Program-made: the position numbers and the translations under genes
Shown: positions 22,501 to 37,500 of the stretch, piece after piece
How the letters are laid out: each line of letters opens with the position of its first letter
Numbering within the stretch: position 1 is the stretch's first letter
NCBI GenBank assembly: GCA_035610365.1
Contig: CM069432.1
Span: forward strand, 22,382,354-22,446,353
Direction: 5' to 3'
Source: Aquatica leii
Taxonomy: Eukaryota > Arthropoda > Insecta > Coleoptera > Lampyridae
Length of the DNA: 64,000 nt
The notes under the pieces: model-generated
The model's input: the letters and a program-made list of their open reading frames with translations, nothing else
What the model was told of the DNA's origin: nothing
Database searches by the model: none

Positions 22501-25500
22501 AAGACAACCATCGAAGGCTCCATAACGCACTAGCAATGAACAAAATCTTTTTGGAGATTGAACGAATCAGAAATGATTCGTTCACCTTGTGTGTGAAAGG
22601 GTAAGTACCGATCAAAATTTGAAACTTAATATGAATATTTGGTTCTTTTAGAACACTACTGGGCGTTCTTATTAACGTAATGATCAAAATCGTTCTTTAA
22701 AGTGAACGAACCAGAAACGACTGAGACTTAAAATGAATATGTGGTTGTTTTAAAGTATTGCTGGGCGTTTTTAGTAATGCAATAATCAACCAAACGCAAT
22801 AACAATGAACAAAATCGTTCTCTAAAGTGAACGAATCAGAAACGATTCGTTCACCTTGTGTGAAAGGGCAACTATAGATAGAGATTTGAGACTCAAAATG
22901 AATATTTGGTTCTTTTAGAGTACTGCTGGACGTTCTTAATAATGCAATAGTCACTTATCGAAAGCTACTAAACGCACTACCAAAAAACAAAATCGTTCTT
23001 TCTAGCAAATGAATCAAAAACGGTTCTTTCACGTTGGGTAAAAAGACAACTATCGATCCGGATTTGGGATATAATTAATGACAGTTAGGATTAATATTTG
23101 TTTTTTTGGGACTACTGCTGTGCGTTCTTAATAACGCAATAGTCAACCATCGAAAGCTACGTAACGCACTAGCAATGAACAAAATCTTTCTGGAAAATGA
23201 ACGAACCAGAAATGATTCGTTTACCTTGTGTGTGAAAGGGTAACTATCAATAAAAATTTGAAATTTAATATGATTATTTGGTTCTTTTAGAGCACTACTG
23301 AGCGTTCTTATTAACGTAACGATCAAAATCGTTCTTTAAAGTGAACGAATCAGAAACGGCTCAGACTTAAGAAGAATATTTGGTTCTTTTAAAGCACTGC
23401 TGGGCTTTCTTAGTAATGCAATAGTCAACTAAACGCCATAAGAATGAACAAAATCGTTCTTTCGAGTAAATGAATCAAAAACGATTCTTTCACTTTGGGT
23501 GAAAAAACAACTATCGATCGGGATTTGAGATAAGATTAATGAGACTTAAGATTAATATTTGTTTCTTTAAGACCACTGCTGGACGTTTTTAATAACGCAA
23601 TAGTGAACCATCGAAGACTACGGAACGAAGTAGCAATGAACAAAATTTTTCTTTAAAGTGAACGAATCAGAAACGTTTCGATCACCTTGTATGTAAAAGG
23701 GCAACTATCAATCGAGATTTGAAATTTAATATGCATATTTGGTTATTTTAGAGCAGTGCTGGGCTTTCTTAATAATGCAATGGTCAATCATTCAGAGCCA
23801 CTGACTGCAATAACAATGAACAAAATCGTTTCGAAGAAATAAAAACGAGGCGCTCACCTTTTGTGAAAGGGCAATTATCGAACGAGATTTAAGAATATTT
23901 GTTTCTTTGAGACTACTGCTGGGTGTTTTTAATAACGCAATAGTCAACCATCGAAGGCTACGTAACGCACTAGCAATGAACAAAATCTTTCTGGAAAATA
24001 AACGAATCAGAAACGATTCGTTCACCTTGTGTGTGACAGGGCAACTATCGATCAAAATTTGAAATTTAATATGAATATTTGGTTCTTTTAGAGCACTACT
24101 GGGCGTTCTTATTAACGTAATGATCAAAATCGTTCTTTAAAGTGAACGAATCAGAAACGGCTCAGACTTAAGAAGAATATTTGGTTCTTTTAAAGCACTG
24201 CTGGGCTTTCTTAGTAATGCAATAGTCAACTAAACGCCATAAGAATGAACAAAATCGTTCTTTCGAGTAAATGAATCAAAAACGATTCTTTCACTTTGGG
24301 TGAAAAAACAACTATCGATCGGGATTTGAGATAAGATTAATGAGACTTAAGATTAATATTTGTTTCTTTAAGACCACTGCTGGACGTTTTTAATAACGCA
24401 ATAGTGAACCATCGAAGACTACGGAACGAAGTAGCAATGAACAAAATTTTTCTTTAAAGTGAACGAATCAGAAACGTTTCGATCACCTTGTATGTAAAAG
24501 GGCAACTATCAATCGAGATTTGAAATTTAATATGCATATTTGGTTATTTTAGAGCAGTGCTGGGCTTTCTTAATAATGCAATGGTCAATCATTCAGAGCC
24601 ACTGACTGCAATAACAATGAACAAAATCGTTTCGAAGAAATAAAAAACGAGGCGCTCACCTTTTGTGAAAGGGCAATTATCGAACGAGATTTAAGAATAT
24701 TTGTTTCTTTGAGACTACTGCTGGGTGTTTTTAATAACGCAATAGTCAACCATCGAAGGCTACGTAACGCACTAGCAATGAACAAAATCTTTCTGGAAAA
24801 TAAACGAATCAGAAACGATTCGTTCACCTTGTGTGTGACAGGGCAACTATCGATCAAAATTTGAAATTTAATATGAATATTTGGTTCTTTTAGAGCACTA
24901 CTGGACGTTCTTATTAACGTAATGATCAAAATCGTTCTTTAAAGTGAACGAATCAGAAACGGCTCAGACTTAAGAAGAATATTTGGTTCTTTTAAAGCAC
25001 TGCTGGGCTTTCTTAGTAATGCAATAGTCAACTAAACGCCATAAGAATGAACAAAATCGTTCTTTCGAGTAAATGAATCAAAAACGATTCTTTCACTTTG
25101 GGTGAAAAAACAACTATCGATCGGGATTTGAGATAAGATTAATGAGACTTAAGATTAATATTTGTTTCTTTAAGACCACTGCTGGACGTTTTTAATAACG
25201 CAATAGTGAACCATCGAAGACTACGGAACGAAGTAGCAATGAACAAAATTTTTCTTTAAAGTGAACGAATCAGAAACGTTTCGATCACCTTGTATGTAAA
25301 AGGGCAACTATCAATCGAGATTTGAAATTTAATATGCATATTTGGTTATTTTAGAGCAGTGCTGGGCTTTCTTAATAATGCAATGGTCAATCATTCAGAG
25401 CCACTGACTGCAATAACAATGAACAAAATCGTTTCGAAGAAATAAAAAACGAGGCGCTCACCTTTTGTGAAAGGGCAATTATCGAACGAGATTTAAGAAT

Positions 25501-28500
25501 ATTTGTTTCTTTGAGACTACTGCTGGGTGTTTTTAATAACGCAATAGTCAACCATCGAAGGCTACGTAACGCACTAGCAATGAACAAAATCTTTCTGGAA
25601 AATAAACGAATCAGAAACGATTCGTTCACCTTGTGTGTGACAGGGCAACTATCGATCAAAATTTGAAATTTAATATGAATATTTGGTTCTTTTAGAGCAC
25701 TACTGGGCGTTCTTATTAACGTAATGATCAAAATCGTTCTTTAAAGTGAACGAATCAGAAACGGCTGTGACTTAAGAAGAATATTTGGTTCTTTTAGAGC
25801 AGTGCTGGGCTTTCTTAATAATGCAATGGTCAGTCATTGAGAGCCACTAAATGCAATAACAATGAACAAAATCGTTCTGAAGAAATAAAAAACGATGCGT
25901 TCACCATTTGTAAAAAGACAATTATCGATCGAGATTTGAGATTTAAGAATACTATTTGTTTCTTTGAGATCACTGCTGGGCGTTTTTAATAACGCAATAG
26001 ACAACCATCGAAGACTACATAACGCACTAGCAATGAACAAAATCTTTTTGGAAATTGAACGAATCAGAAATGATTCGGTCACCTTGTGTGTGAAAGGGTA
26101 AGTACCGATCAAAATTTGAAACTTAATATGAATATTTGGTTCTTTTAGAACACTACTGGGCGTTCTTATTAACGTAATGATCAAAATCGTTCTTTAAAGT
26201 GAACGAACCAGAAACGACTGAGACTTAAAATGAATATGTGGTTGTTTTAAAGCATTGCTGGGCGTTTTTAGTAATGCAATAATCAACTAAACGCAATAAC
26301 AATGAACAAAATCGTTCTTTAAAGTGAACAAATTAGAAACGATTCGTTTGTGTGAAAGGGCAACTATAGATAGAGATTTGAGACTCAAAATGAATATTTG
26401 ATTCTTTTAGAGTACTGCTGGACGTTCTTAATAACGCAATAGTCACTTATCGAAAGCTACTGAACACACTACCAAAAAACAAAATCGTTCTTTCTAGCAA
26501 ATGAATCAAAAACGGTTCTTTCACTTTGGGTAAAAAGACAACTATCGATCCGGATTTGGGATATAATTAATGACAGTTAGGATTAATATTTGTTTCTTTG
26601 GGACTACTGCTGTGCGTTCTTAATAACGCAATAGTCAACCATCGAAAGCTACGTAACGCACTAGCAATGAACAAAATCTTTCTGGAAAATGAACGAATCA
26701 GAAATGATTCGTTCACCTTGTGTGTGAAAGGGTAACTATCAATACAAATTTGAAATTTAATATGAATATTTGGTTCTTTTAGAGCACTACTGGACGTTCT
26801 TATTAACGTAACGATCAAAATTGTTCTTTAAAGTGAACGAATCAGAAACGGGCGAGACTTAAGAAGAATATTTGGTTCTTTTAAAGCAGTGCTGGGCGTT
26901 CTTAGTAATGCAATAGTCCACTAAACGCCATAAGAATGAACAAAATCGTTCTTTAAAATTGTGTAAAAGGGCAACTATCGATAGAGATTTGAGACTCAAA
27001 ATGAACATTTGTTTTTTTAGAGTACTGCTGGGCGCTCTTAATAACGCAATAGTCAATTATCGAAAGCTACTAAACGCACTACGAAAAAACAAAATCGTTC
27101 TTTCGAGTGAATGAATCAAAAACGGTTCTTTCACTTTGGGTGAAAAGACAATTATCGATCGGAATTTGAGATAAGATTAATGAGACTTAAGAATACTATT
27201 TGTTTCTTTGAGATCACTTCTGGGCGTTTTTAATAACGCAAAAGACAACCATCGAAGGCTACATAACGCACTAGCAATGAACAAAATATTTTTGGAGATT
27301 GAACGAATCAGAAATGATTCGTTCACCTTGTGTGTGAAAGGGTAAGTACCGATCAAAATTTGAAACTTAATATGAATATTTGGTTCTTTTAGAACACTAC
27401 TGGGCGTTCTTATTAACGTAATGATCAAAATCGTTCTTTAAAGTGAACGAACCAGAAACGACTGAGACTTAAAATGAATATATGGTTGTTTTAAAGCATT
27501 GCTGGGCGTTTTTAGTAATGCAATAATCAACCAAAAGCAATAACAATGAACACAATCGTTCTCTAAAGTGAACGAATCAGAAACGATTCGTTCACCTTGT
27601 GTGAAAGGGCAACTATAGATAGAGATTTGAGACTCAAAATGAATATTTGGTTCTTTTAGAGTACTGCTGGACGTTCTTAATAACGCAATAGTCACTTATC
27701 AAAAGCTACTGAACACACTACCAAAAAACAAAATCGTTCTTTCTAGCAAATGAATCAAAAACGGTTCTTTCACTTTGGGTAAAAAGACAACTATCGATCC
27801 GGATTTGGGATATAATTAATGACAGTTAGGATTAATATTTGTTTCTTTGGGACTACTGCTGTGCGTTATTAATAACGCAATGGTCAACCATCGAAAGCTA
27901 CGTAACGCACTAGCAATGAACAAAATCGTTCTGAAGAAATAAAAAACGATGCGTTCACCTTTTGTAAAAAGACAATTATCGATCGAGATTTGAGATTTAA
28001 GAATACTATTTGTTTCTTTGAGATCACTTCTGGGCGTTTTTAATAACGCAATAGACAACCATCGAAGGCTACATAACGCACTAGCAATGAACAAAATCTT
28101 TTTGGAAATTGAATGAATCAGAAATGATTCGTTCACCTTGTGTGTGAAAGAGTAAGTACCGATCAAAATTTGAAAATTAATATGAATATTTGGTTCTTTT
28201 AGAACACTTCTGGGCGTTCTTATTAACGTAATGATCAAAATCGTTCTTTAAAGTGAACGAACCAGAAACGACTGAGACTTCAAATGAATATGTGGTTGTT
28301 TTAAAGCATCGCTGGGCGTTTTTTAGTAATGCAATAATCAACTAAACGCAATAACAATGAACAAAATCGTTCTTTAAAGTGAACGAATCAGAAACGATTC
28401 GTTCACCTTGTGTAAACGGGCAACTATCGATAGAGATTTGAGATTCAAAATGAATATTTGGTTCTTTTAGAGTACTGCTGGGCGTTCTTAATAACGCAAT

Positions 28501-31500
28501 AGTCAATTATCGAGAGGTACTGAACGCACTACCAAAAAACAAAATCGTTCTTTCGAGAGAATTAATCAAAAACGGTTCTTTGACTTTGGGTGAAAAGACA
28601 ACTATCGATCGGGATTTGGGATAAGATTAATATTTGTTTTTTGAGACTACTGCTGGGCGTTCTTAATAACGCAATAGCAACCATCAAAAGCTACTGAACG
28701 CACTAGCAATGAACAAAATCTTTCTTTAAAATGAACTAATCAGAAACAATTCGTTCACTTTGTGTGAAAGCGCAACTATCGATTGAGATTTGAGACTTAA
28801 GTTAAATATTTGGTTCTTTTAGAGCACTACTGCTTAATAATGCAATGACCATTGAGAGTCATTTAACGTAATAACAATGCTCAGCCGTTTTTGAAGGTGA
28901 ACGAATCAGAAACGATTCGTTCACTTTGTATGAAAGAGCAACTATCGATAGAGATTTGAAATTCAAGATGACTATTTGGTTTATTTGGAGCAGTGCTAAG
29001 CGTTCTTAATAACGCAATGGTCAATCATCGAGATACACTGAACGCAATAACAAAGAACAAAATCGTTCTTTAAAAGTGAATGAATCAAAAACGATTCTTT
29101 CAATTTTGTGGAAAGACAACTATTGATCGAGATTTAGGGTAAGATTAATATTTGGTTCGTTTAGAGCACTGCTGGACGTTCTTAATAATTTAATAGCTTT
29201 GGTTCAGATTTCCCAAGATTTACTAACGCGGTACTTTGAAACGAACAAAATTCTTTTTTCAACGAGTGAAAGGGCAGATATCGACCGAGATTTGGGATAA
29301 GTTTAACGATACCAAAGACTATACCTAAGTCTTTGACGATACTTAAGTTCTATACGTTCATAATAACTCAATGGTTAATCATCAACAGCTACCGAGCGCA
29401 TTAGCAATGAACAAAATCGTTCTATAAAGTGAACAAATCCTGTGTAAAAAGGCAACTATCGATCGAGATTTGAGACTTAAGATCAATATTTGGTTCGTTT
29501 AGAGCAGTGCTAAGCGTTCTTAATAACGCAATGGTCAATCATCGAGATACACTGAACGAAACAATAATGAACAAAATCGTTCTTTAAAGTGAATGAATCA
29601 ATAACGGTTTTCACCTTGTGTAAAAAGACAGCTATTGATCGAGATTTGGGATAAGATTAATGAGACTTATAGACGTTATTATAACTCAATGGTTAATCAT
29701 TGAGAGTTACTAAAAGCACCAGTAATGAACAAAACCGTTCTTTAAAGTGAACGAATCAGAATCAGAACCGTGTATAAAAAAGCACCTATTGATCGAGATT
29801 TGACACTTAAGATTAACATTTGCTTTTTTTAGAGCACTGCTGGGGGTTCTTAATAACGTAATAGTCAATCATCGATAGCTACTAAACACTCAACCAATGA
29901 ACAAATCGTTCTTTAAAGCGAACGAATCAATAACGATTCTTTCGCCTTCCCTAAAAGAACAACTATCGATAGGGATTTGGGATAACATTAATGACGCTTA
30001 AGACTAACTTTTCATTGTATTAGAGCACCGCGGGATTTTTTAAAGCATTTAATGGTCAATCACCAAGAGCTACTTATGAATCGAGATTTGGGATAAGAGT
30101 AATGAGACTTACAATGAATATTTGGTTCTTTCAAAGCTCTGCTAGGCGATCTTAACAACGTAATGGTCAATAAAGCAATAAAGAAAATCGTTCTTTAAAG
30201 TGAGCGAATCAGAAAAGATTGTTTCACCTTGCATGACAAAACTATTACTATTGATCAGGATTTGGGATAAAATTCACGAGACTTAAAATGAATATTTAAT
30301 TCTTTTAGAGCACTGCTTGACCTTCTTAATAACTCAAACGTCAATCAACGACAGCTACCGAACGCACTAGCAATGAACAAAATTGTTCTTTAAAGTGAAT
30401 GGATTAGAAATGATTCTTTCATCTTGTGTGAAGGGACAAATATTGATCGGCATTTGGGAAAAGAATGATGAGACTTAAAATGAATATTTGGTTCTTGAAG
30501 AGCACTGCTGGGTGTTATTAATAATGCAATGGTCAATCATAGAGAGCTGCTGAACGCACGAACAATAAAGAAAATCGTTCTTTAAAGTGAACAATTTGAA
30601 TCGATTCTTTGTGTGAAAGCACAATTATCGTTCTGGATTTGGGATTAGATTAATGAGACCTGACTTCTACACGTTCTTAATAACTCAATGGATAATCAGC
30701 AAGAGTTACTGAACACATTAGTAATGAACAAAATCATTCTTCAAATTGAACGAATCAGAAACAATTATTACGTTTTAGTAATAAATCTCAAATGCTCTAC
30801 CGTAAGTTCTCAATATTTCTTAACGATCAATTGTGCTACTCCCGGACTAGTTCGTGGTCGTGGATCAAGAAAACCATCAACCATCAATGCGAAAACAAAA
30901 GGGTGACTATAAGGGCGCCAAGAACGATAGTTAATTTTTAAATAGTAGCCAATTTTTAGGAGTTATGGTTGCTCTCGCTCTAGAAGCAACAACAAGATTG
31001 AGAATCGGTACACTAACACTAACGGCAACCAAGACCCAGTTGGATACCCAAAACAAACCCACTAAACAATCCCAACAAAATACGATTAAAGATAAATTAT
31101 ATATTGATAACCTCGAAATATAGTAATAACAAACGTGCATATAATAACTACATAAATAATTTGGCGTATGTATCAATAAGTAACTATAGATGAGGGTGAT
31201 AAGGAGGATGATAACGATAAAGTCGGTGATGGCGGAAATTACACAAACTGTATGAATAATGATTAAATTTGATTGAACAAGATTGCCTTCAATACGACTA
31301 ACGTGTATATAACTACATAAATAATTTGACGTATCTATTAATAAGTAACTATAGATGAGGGTGATAAGAAGGATGATAACGATGAGGTCGGTGATGACGG
31401 TAATTACACAAACTGTATGAATAATTATTAAATTTGGTTTAACAAGATTACCTTCAATTATGTCTGCTATACAAAAAAAACAGTAATAAAATTGGCCAAA

Positions 31501-34500
31501 AGTAAGTTTTGTGACTGCAAGGGCAAGGGACTAAATGAAGCGCTTCCTTTAGATCTACCCAGTGTGGTACTCGGTATAGTACCTGATATATCTAGTAAAT
31601 TTTTGGGGTAGTTCTTGTTTTCACCTTACACAGTAGGTCTAGTTTGCAACAGTAGTTCAAGCGTACAAGGCAGCATAACCTTTCTTTAAGTGAATAACTT
31701 TATGAATTTACAAAACTTACATGTGATTATTAATGGTGATAATATTCTATGCTAAATGGTAAATTTTATTGACGTAAATGAATTGATCTAATTAAATTAA
31801 TGTGCAAACAAACAGTTGAGAACCTGAAGGGCTAATATTTAAATATGTACAGGTAATATTTAACAACGGTAACCTTCACTTCTTCTACCTAACTAATTCA
31901 GACATTTACAACAGGAGACGGCGTTAACAGGATGCAAAATATAATGTTTATCATACAAACGGACACTGGACAACACAACAATCACGTCTGACCTGATCAA
32001 TGATGATACCTCTTCGATAACAGCTATCGATTCTTGTGTGGTAATTGGAGGCTTCCGCAACAGTAGACAATAATGATGATTGGTCTAACGTTATAAGTGA
32101 CGTGGACAATTGATGATCCCACGACTAACACCTACACCCATATACGAACGGGGGCCACAGTTACATGCATTGGCCACTATTTCTTCGGACTACGAAAAAC
32201 ACAGGTATTCTCTTGACGAGATTCCCAAAACGTACACTGATAAGATAGGGGTAATATTTGTAATTTAATAATAATAATTGTAGGCTAATGGTACGGAGCA
32301 AGCTCCTCGGTGGTGTGCGAGCTAGCATGTGGTTCTAAGACGCAGGCCCTCAAATCCGCAGAAGCGAGAAAATCGTCACTCATACACCCACATCACACAA
32401 AATAATGACCGATTTTTTACTTAGTAAGGCACCAATTCGCAAAGATCCTTTAAATTTAAAGCGATATAATATCGAGGTTGTGAATCGGCACGACCATGCG
32501 CTTAGTAACACTCTTTATATGTGAATTCCAAAATGGCTAATAACAGGAAGTAAAAAAGCTAGGAATGATAGTAGATAACAGCTGGGAAAATACAATTTGA
32601 AAAATAGAAAACAAACAAGGTCACAAGCTTTCCTTAATAATAGGCCACAAACAACACACACAAGGATTTAAATTGTAACACAATTCGTTCACCTTGTGTG
32701 TCAAAGAGCAACTATCGATCGAAATTTGAAATTTAATATGAATATTTGGCTCTTTTAGAGCACTACTGGACGTTCTCAATAACGTAACAACTATCGAAAG
32801 CTACTGAATGCAATAGTAATGAGCAATATCGTTCTTTAAGTGAACGAATTAGAAACAATTGAGACTTAAGAGGAATATTTGGTTCTTTTAAAGCACTGCT
32901 GGGCGTTCATAATAATGTAATGGTCAATCATCGAGAGCCAATGAACGCAATAACAATGACCAAAATCGTGCTTTAAAGTGAACGAATCAAAAATGATTCG
33001 TTCACCTTGTGTGAATGGACAACTATCGATAGAGATTTGAGACTCAAGATGAATATTTTGTTCTTTTAGAGCACTGCTAGGCGTTCTTAATAATGCAATA
33101 GTCAATTATCGAGAGCTACTAAACGCACTACCAAAAAACAAAATCGTTGCTTCGAGTGAATGAATCAAAAACTATTCTTTCACTTTGGGTGAAAAGACAA
33201 CCATTGATCGGAATTTGGGATAAGATTAATATTTGTTTTTTTGAGACTACTGCTGGGCGTTTTTAATAACGCAATAGTCAACCATCGAAGGCTACGTAAC
33301 GCACTAGCAATGAACAAAATCTTTCTGGAAAATAAACGAATCAGAAATGATTCGTTCACCTTGTGTGTGACAGGGCAACTATCGATCAAAATTTGAAATT
33401 TAATATGAAGATTTGGTTCTTTTAGAGCGCTACTGGGCGTTCTTATTAACGTAATGATCAAAATCGATCTTTAAAGTGAACGAATCAGAAACGACTGAGA
33501 CTTAAGATGAATATTTGGTTCTTTTAAAGCACTGCTGGGCGTTATAGTAATGCAATAGTCAACGCAATAACAATGAACAAAATCGTTCTTTAAAGTGAAC
33601 GAATCAAAAACGATTCGTTCACCTTGTATGAAAGGGCAACTATCGATAGAGATTTGAGATTCAAAATGAATATTTGGTTCTTTTAGAGTACTGCTGGGCG
33701 TTCTTAATAACGCAATAGTCAATTATCGAGAGCTACTAAACGCAGTACCAAAAAACTAAATCGTTCTTTCGAGCGAATGAATCAAAAACGGTTCTTTCAC
33801 TTTGGGTGAAAAGACAACTATCGATCGGGATTTGGGATAAGATTAATATTTGTTTTTTGAGACTAATGCTGGGCGTTTTTAATAACGCAATAGTCAACCA
33901 TCGAAGGCTACGTAACGCACTAGCAATGAACAAAATCTTTCTGGAAAATAAACGAATCAGAAATGATTCGTTCACCTTGTGTGTGACAGGGCAACTATCG
34001 ATCAAAATTTGAAGTTTAATATGAAGATTTGGTTCTTTTAGAGCGCTACTGGGCGTTCTTATTAACGTAATGATCAAAATCGTTCTTTAAAGTGAACGAA
34101 TCAGAAACGACTGAGACTTAAGATGAATATTTGGTTCTTTTAAAGCACTGCTGGGCGTTATAGTAATGCAATAGTCAACGCAATAACAATGAACAAAATC
34201 GTTCTTTAAAGTGAACGAATCAAAAACGATTCGTTCACCTTGTATGAAAGGGCAACTATCGATAGAGATTTGAGATTCAAAATGAATATTTGGTTCTTTT
34301 AGAGTACTGCTGGGCGTTCTTAATAACGCAATAGTCAATTATCGAGAGCTACTAAACGCAGTACCAAAAAACTAAATCGTTCTTTCGAGCGAATGAATCA
34401 AAAACGGTTCTTTCACTTTGGGTGAAAAGACAACTATCGATCGGGATTTGGGATAAGATTAATATTTGTTTTTTGAGACTAATGCTGGGCGTTCTAAATA

Positions 34501-37500
34501 ACGCAATAGCAACCATCGAAAGCTACTGAACGCACTAGCAATGAACAAAATCTTTCTTTAAAGTGAACGAATCAGAAACAATTCGTTCACTTTGTGTGAA
34601 AGCGCAACTATCGATTGAGATTTGAGACTTAAATTAAATATTTGGTTCTTTTAGAGCACTACTGCTTAATAATGCAATGACCATTGAGAGTCATTTAACG
34701 TAATAACAATGCTCAGCCGTTTTTGAAGGTGAACGAATCAGAAACGATTCGTTCACTTTGTTTGTGGAAGGACAATTGTCGATCGAGATTTGAAATTTAA
34801 TATGAATATTTGGTTCTTTTAGAGCACTACTGGGCGTTCTTAATAACGTAATGATCGAAAGCTACTGAATGCGCTAGCAATGATCAAAATTGTTGTTAAA
34901 GTGAATGAATCAGAAACGATTGAGACTTAAGATGAATATTTGGTTCTTTTAAAGCACTGCTGTAATGGTCAATCATCGAGAGCCACTGAACACAAAAAAC
35001 AATGAACAAAATCGTTTTGAACAAATCAAAAACGATTCGTTCACCTTTTGTGAAAGAGCACTTATGAATCCAAATTTGAGATTTAAGAATAATATTTGTT
35101 TCTTTGAGACCACTGCTAAGTGTTTTTATTAACGTTAACACTAGCCATGAACAAAATCGTTCTTTAAAGTGAACGAATCAGAAACGATTCGTTCACCTTG
35201 TGTAAAAAGGCAATTATCGATCGAGATTTAAGGCTTAAGATAAATATTTGGTTCAGTTATAGTAGTGCTAAGCGTTCTTAATAACGCAATGGTCAATCAT
35301 CGAGATACACTGAACGCAATAACAAAGAACAAAATCGTTCTTTAAAAGTTAATGAATCAAAAACGATTCTTTCAATTTTGTGGAAAGACAACTATTGATC
35401 GAGATTTAGGGTAAGATTAATATTTGGTTCTTTTAGAGCACTGTTGGACGTTCTTAATAATTTAATAGCTTTGGTTCAGATTTCCCAAGATTTACTAACG
35501 CGGTACTTTGAAACGAACAAAATTCTTTTTTCCATGAGTGAAAGGGCAGATATCGACCGGGATTTGGGATAAGTTTAACGATACCAAAGACTATACCTAA
35601 GTATTTGACGATACTTAAGTTCTATACGTTCTTAATAACTCAATGGTTAATCATCAACAGCTACCGAACGCATTAGCAATGAACAAAATCGTTCTATAAA
35701 GTGAACAAATCCTGTGTAAAAAGGCAACTATCGATCGAGATTTGAGACTTAAGATCAATATTTGATTCGTTTAGAGCAGTGCTAAGCGTTCTTAATAACG
35801 CAATGGTCAATCATCGAGATACACTGAACGAAACAATAATGAACAAAATCGTTCTTTAAAGTGAATGAATCAATAACTGTTTTCACCTTGTGTAAAAAGA
35901 CAGCTATTGATCGAGATTTGGGATAAGATTAATGAGACTTATATACGTTATTATAACTCAATGGTTAATCATTGAGAGTTACTAAAAGCACCAGTAATGA
36001 ACAAAACCGTTCTTTAAAGTGAACGAATCAGAATCAGAACCGTGTATAAAAAAGCACCTATTGATCGAGATTTGACACTTAAGACCAACATTTCATTCTT
36101 TTAGAGCACCGCTGGATTTTTTAAATAATTTAATGGTCAATCACCGAGAGCTACTTATGAATCCAGATTTGGGATAAGAGTAATAAGACTTACCATGAAT
36201 ATTTTGTTCTTTTAAAGCTCTGCTAGGCAATGCAATGGTCAATGGTCGCGAGCTACTGAACGCACTAGCAATAAAAAAAATCGTTCTTTAAAGTGAGCGA
36301 ATCAGAAAATATTCTTTCACCTTGCATGAAAAAACTATTACTATTGATCAGGATTTGGGATAAAATTCACGAGACTTAAAATGAATATTTAATTCTTTTA
36401 GAGCACTGCTCGGCCTTCTTCATAACTCAAACGTCAATCAACGACAGCTACCGAACGCACTAGCAATGAACAAAATTGTTCTTTAAAGTGAACGAATTAG
36501 AAATGATTCTTTCATCTTGTGTGAAGGGACAAATATTGAAAGGTATTTGGTAAAAAAAAATGATGAGACTTAAAATGACTATTTTGTTCTTTAAGAGCAC
36601 TGCTGGGCGTTCTTAATAATGCAATGGTCAATCATCGACAGCTACTAAACGAACGAACAATAAAGAAAATCGTTCTTTAAAGTGAACAATTTGAATCGAT
36701 TCTTTCACCTTGTGTGAAAGCACAGTTATCGTTCTGGATTTGGGATTAGATTAATGAGACCTGACTTCTAGACGTTCTTAATAACTCAATGGATAATCAG
36801 CAAGAGTTACTGAACACATTAGCAATGAACAAAATCATTCTTCAAATTGAACGAATCAGAAACAATTCGTTCACCTTGTGTGTCAAAGAGCAACTATCGA
36901 TCGAAATTTGAAATTTAATATGAATATTTGGCTCTTTCAGAGCACTACTGGACGTTCTCAATAACGTAACAACTATCGAAAGCTATTGAATGCAATAGTA
37001 ATGTGCAATATCGTTCTTTAAGTGAACGAATTAGAAACAATTGAGACTTAAGATGAATATTTGGTTCTTTTAAAGCACTGCTGGGCGTTTATAATAATGT
37101 AATGGTCAATCACCGACAGCCAATGAACGCAATAACAATGAACAAAATCGTGCTTTAAAGTGAACGAATCAAAAATGATTCGTTCACCTTGTGTGAATGG
37201 ACAACTATCGATAGAGATTTGAGACTCAAGATGAATGTTTTGTTCTTTTAGAGCACTGCTAGGCGTTCTTAATAATGCAATAGTCAATTATCGAGAGCTA
37301 CTAAACGCACTACCAAAAAACAAAATCGTTCTTTCGAGTGAATGAATTAAAAAACGATTCTTTTACTTTGTGTGAAAAGACAACTATCGATCGGGATTTG
37401 AGATAAGATTAATGAGACTTAAGATTAATATTTGTTTCTTTAAGACCACTGCTGGGCGTTTTTAATAACGCAATAGTGAACCATCGAAGGCTACGGAACG

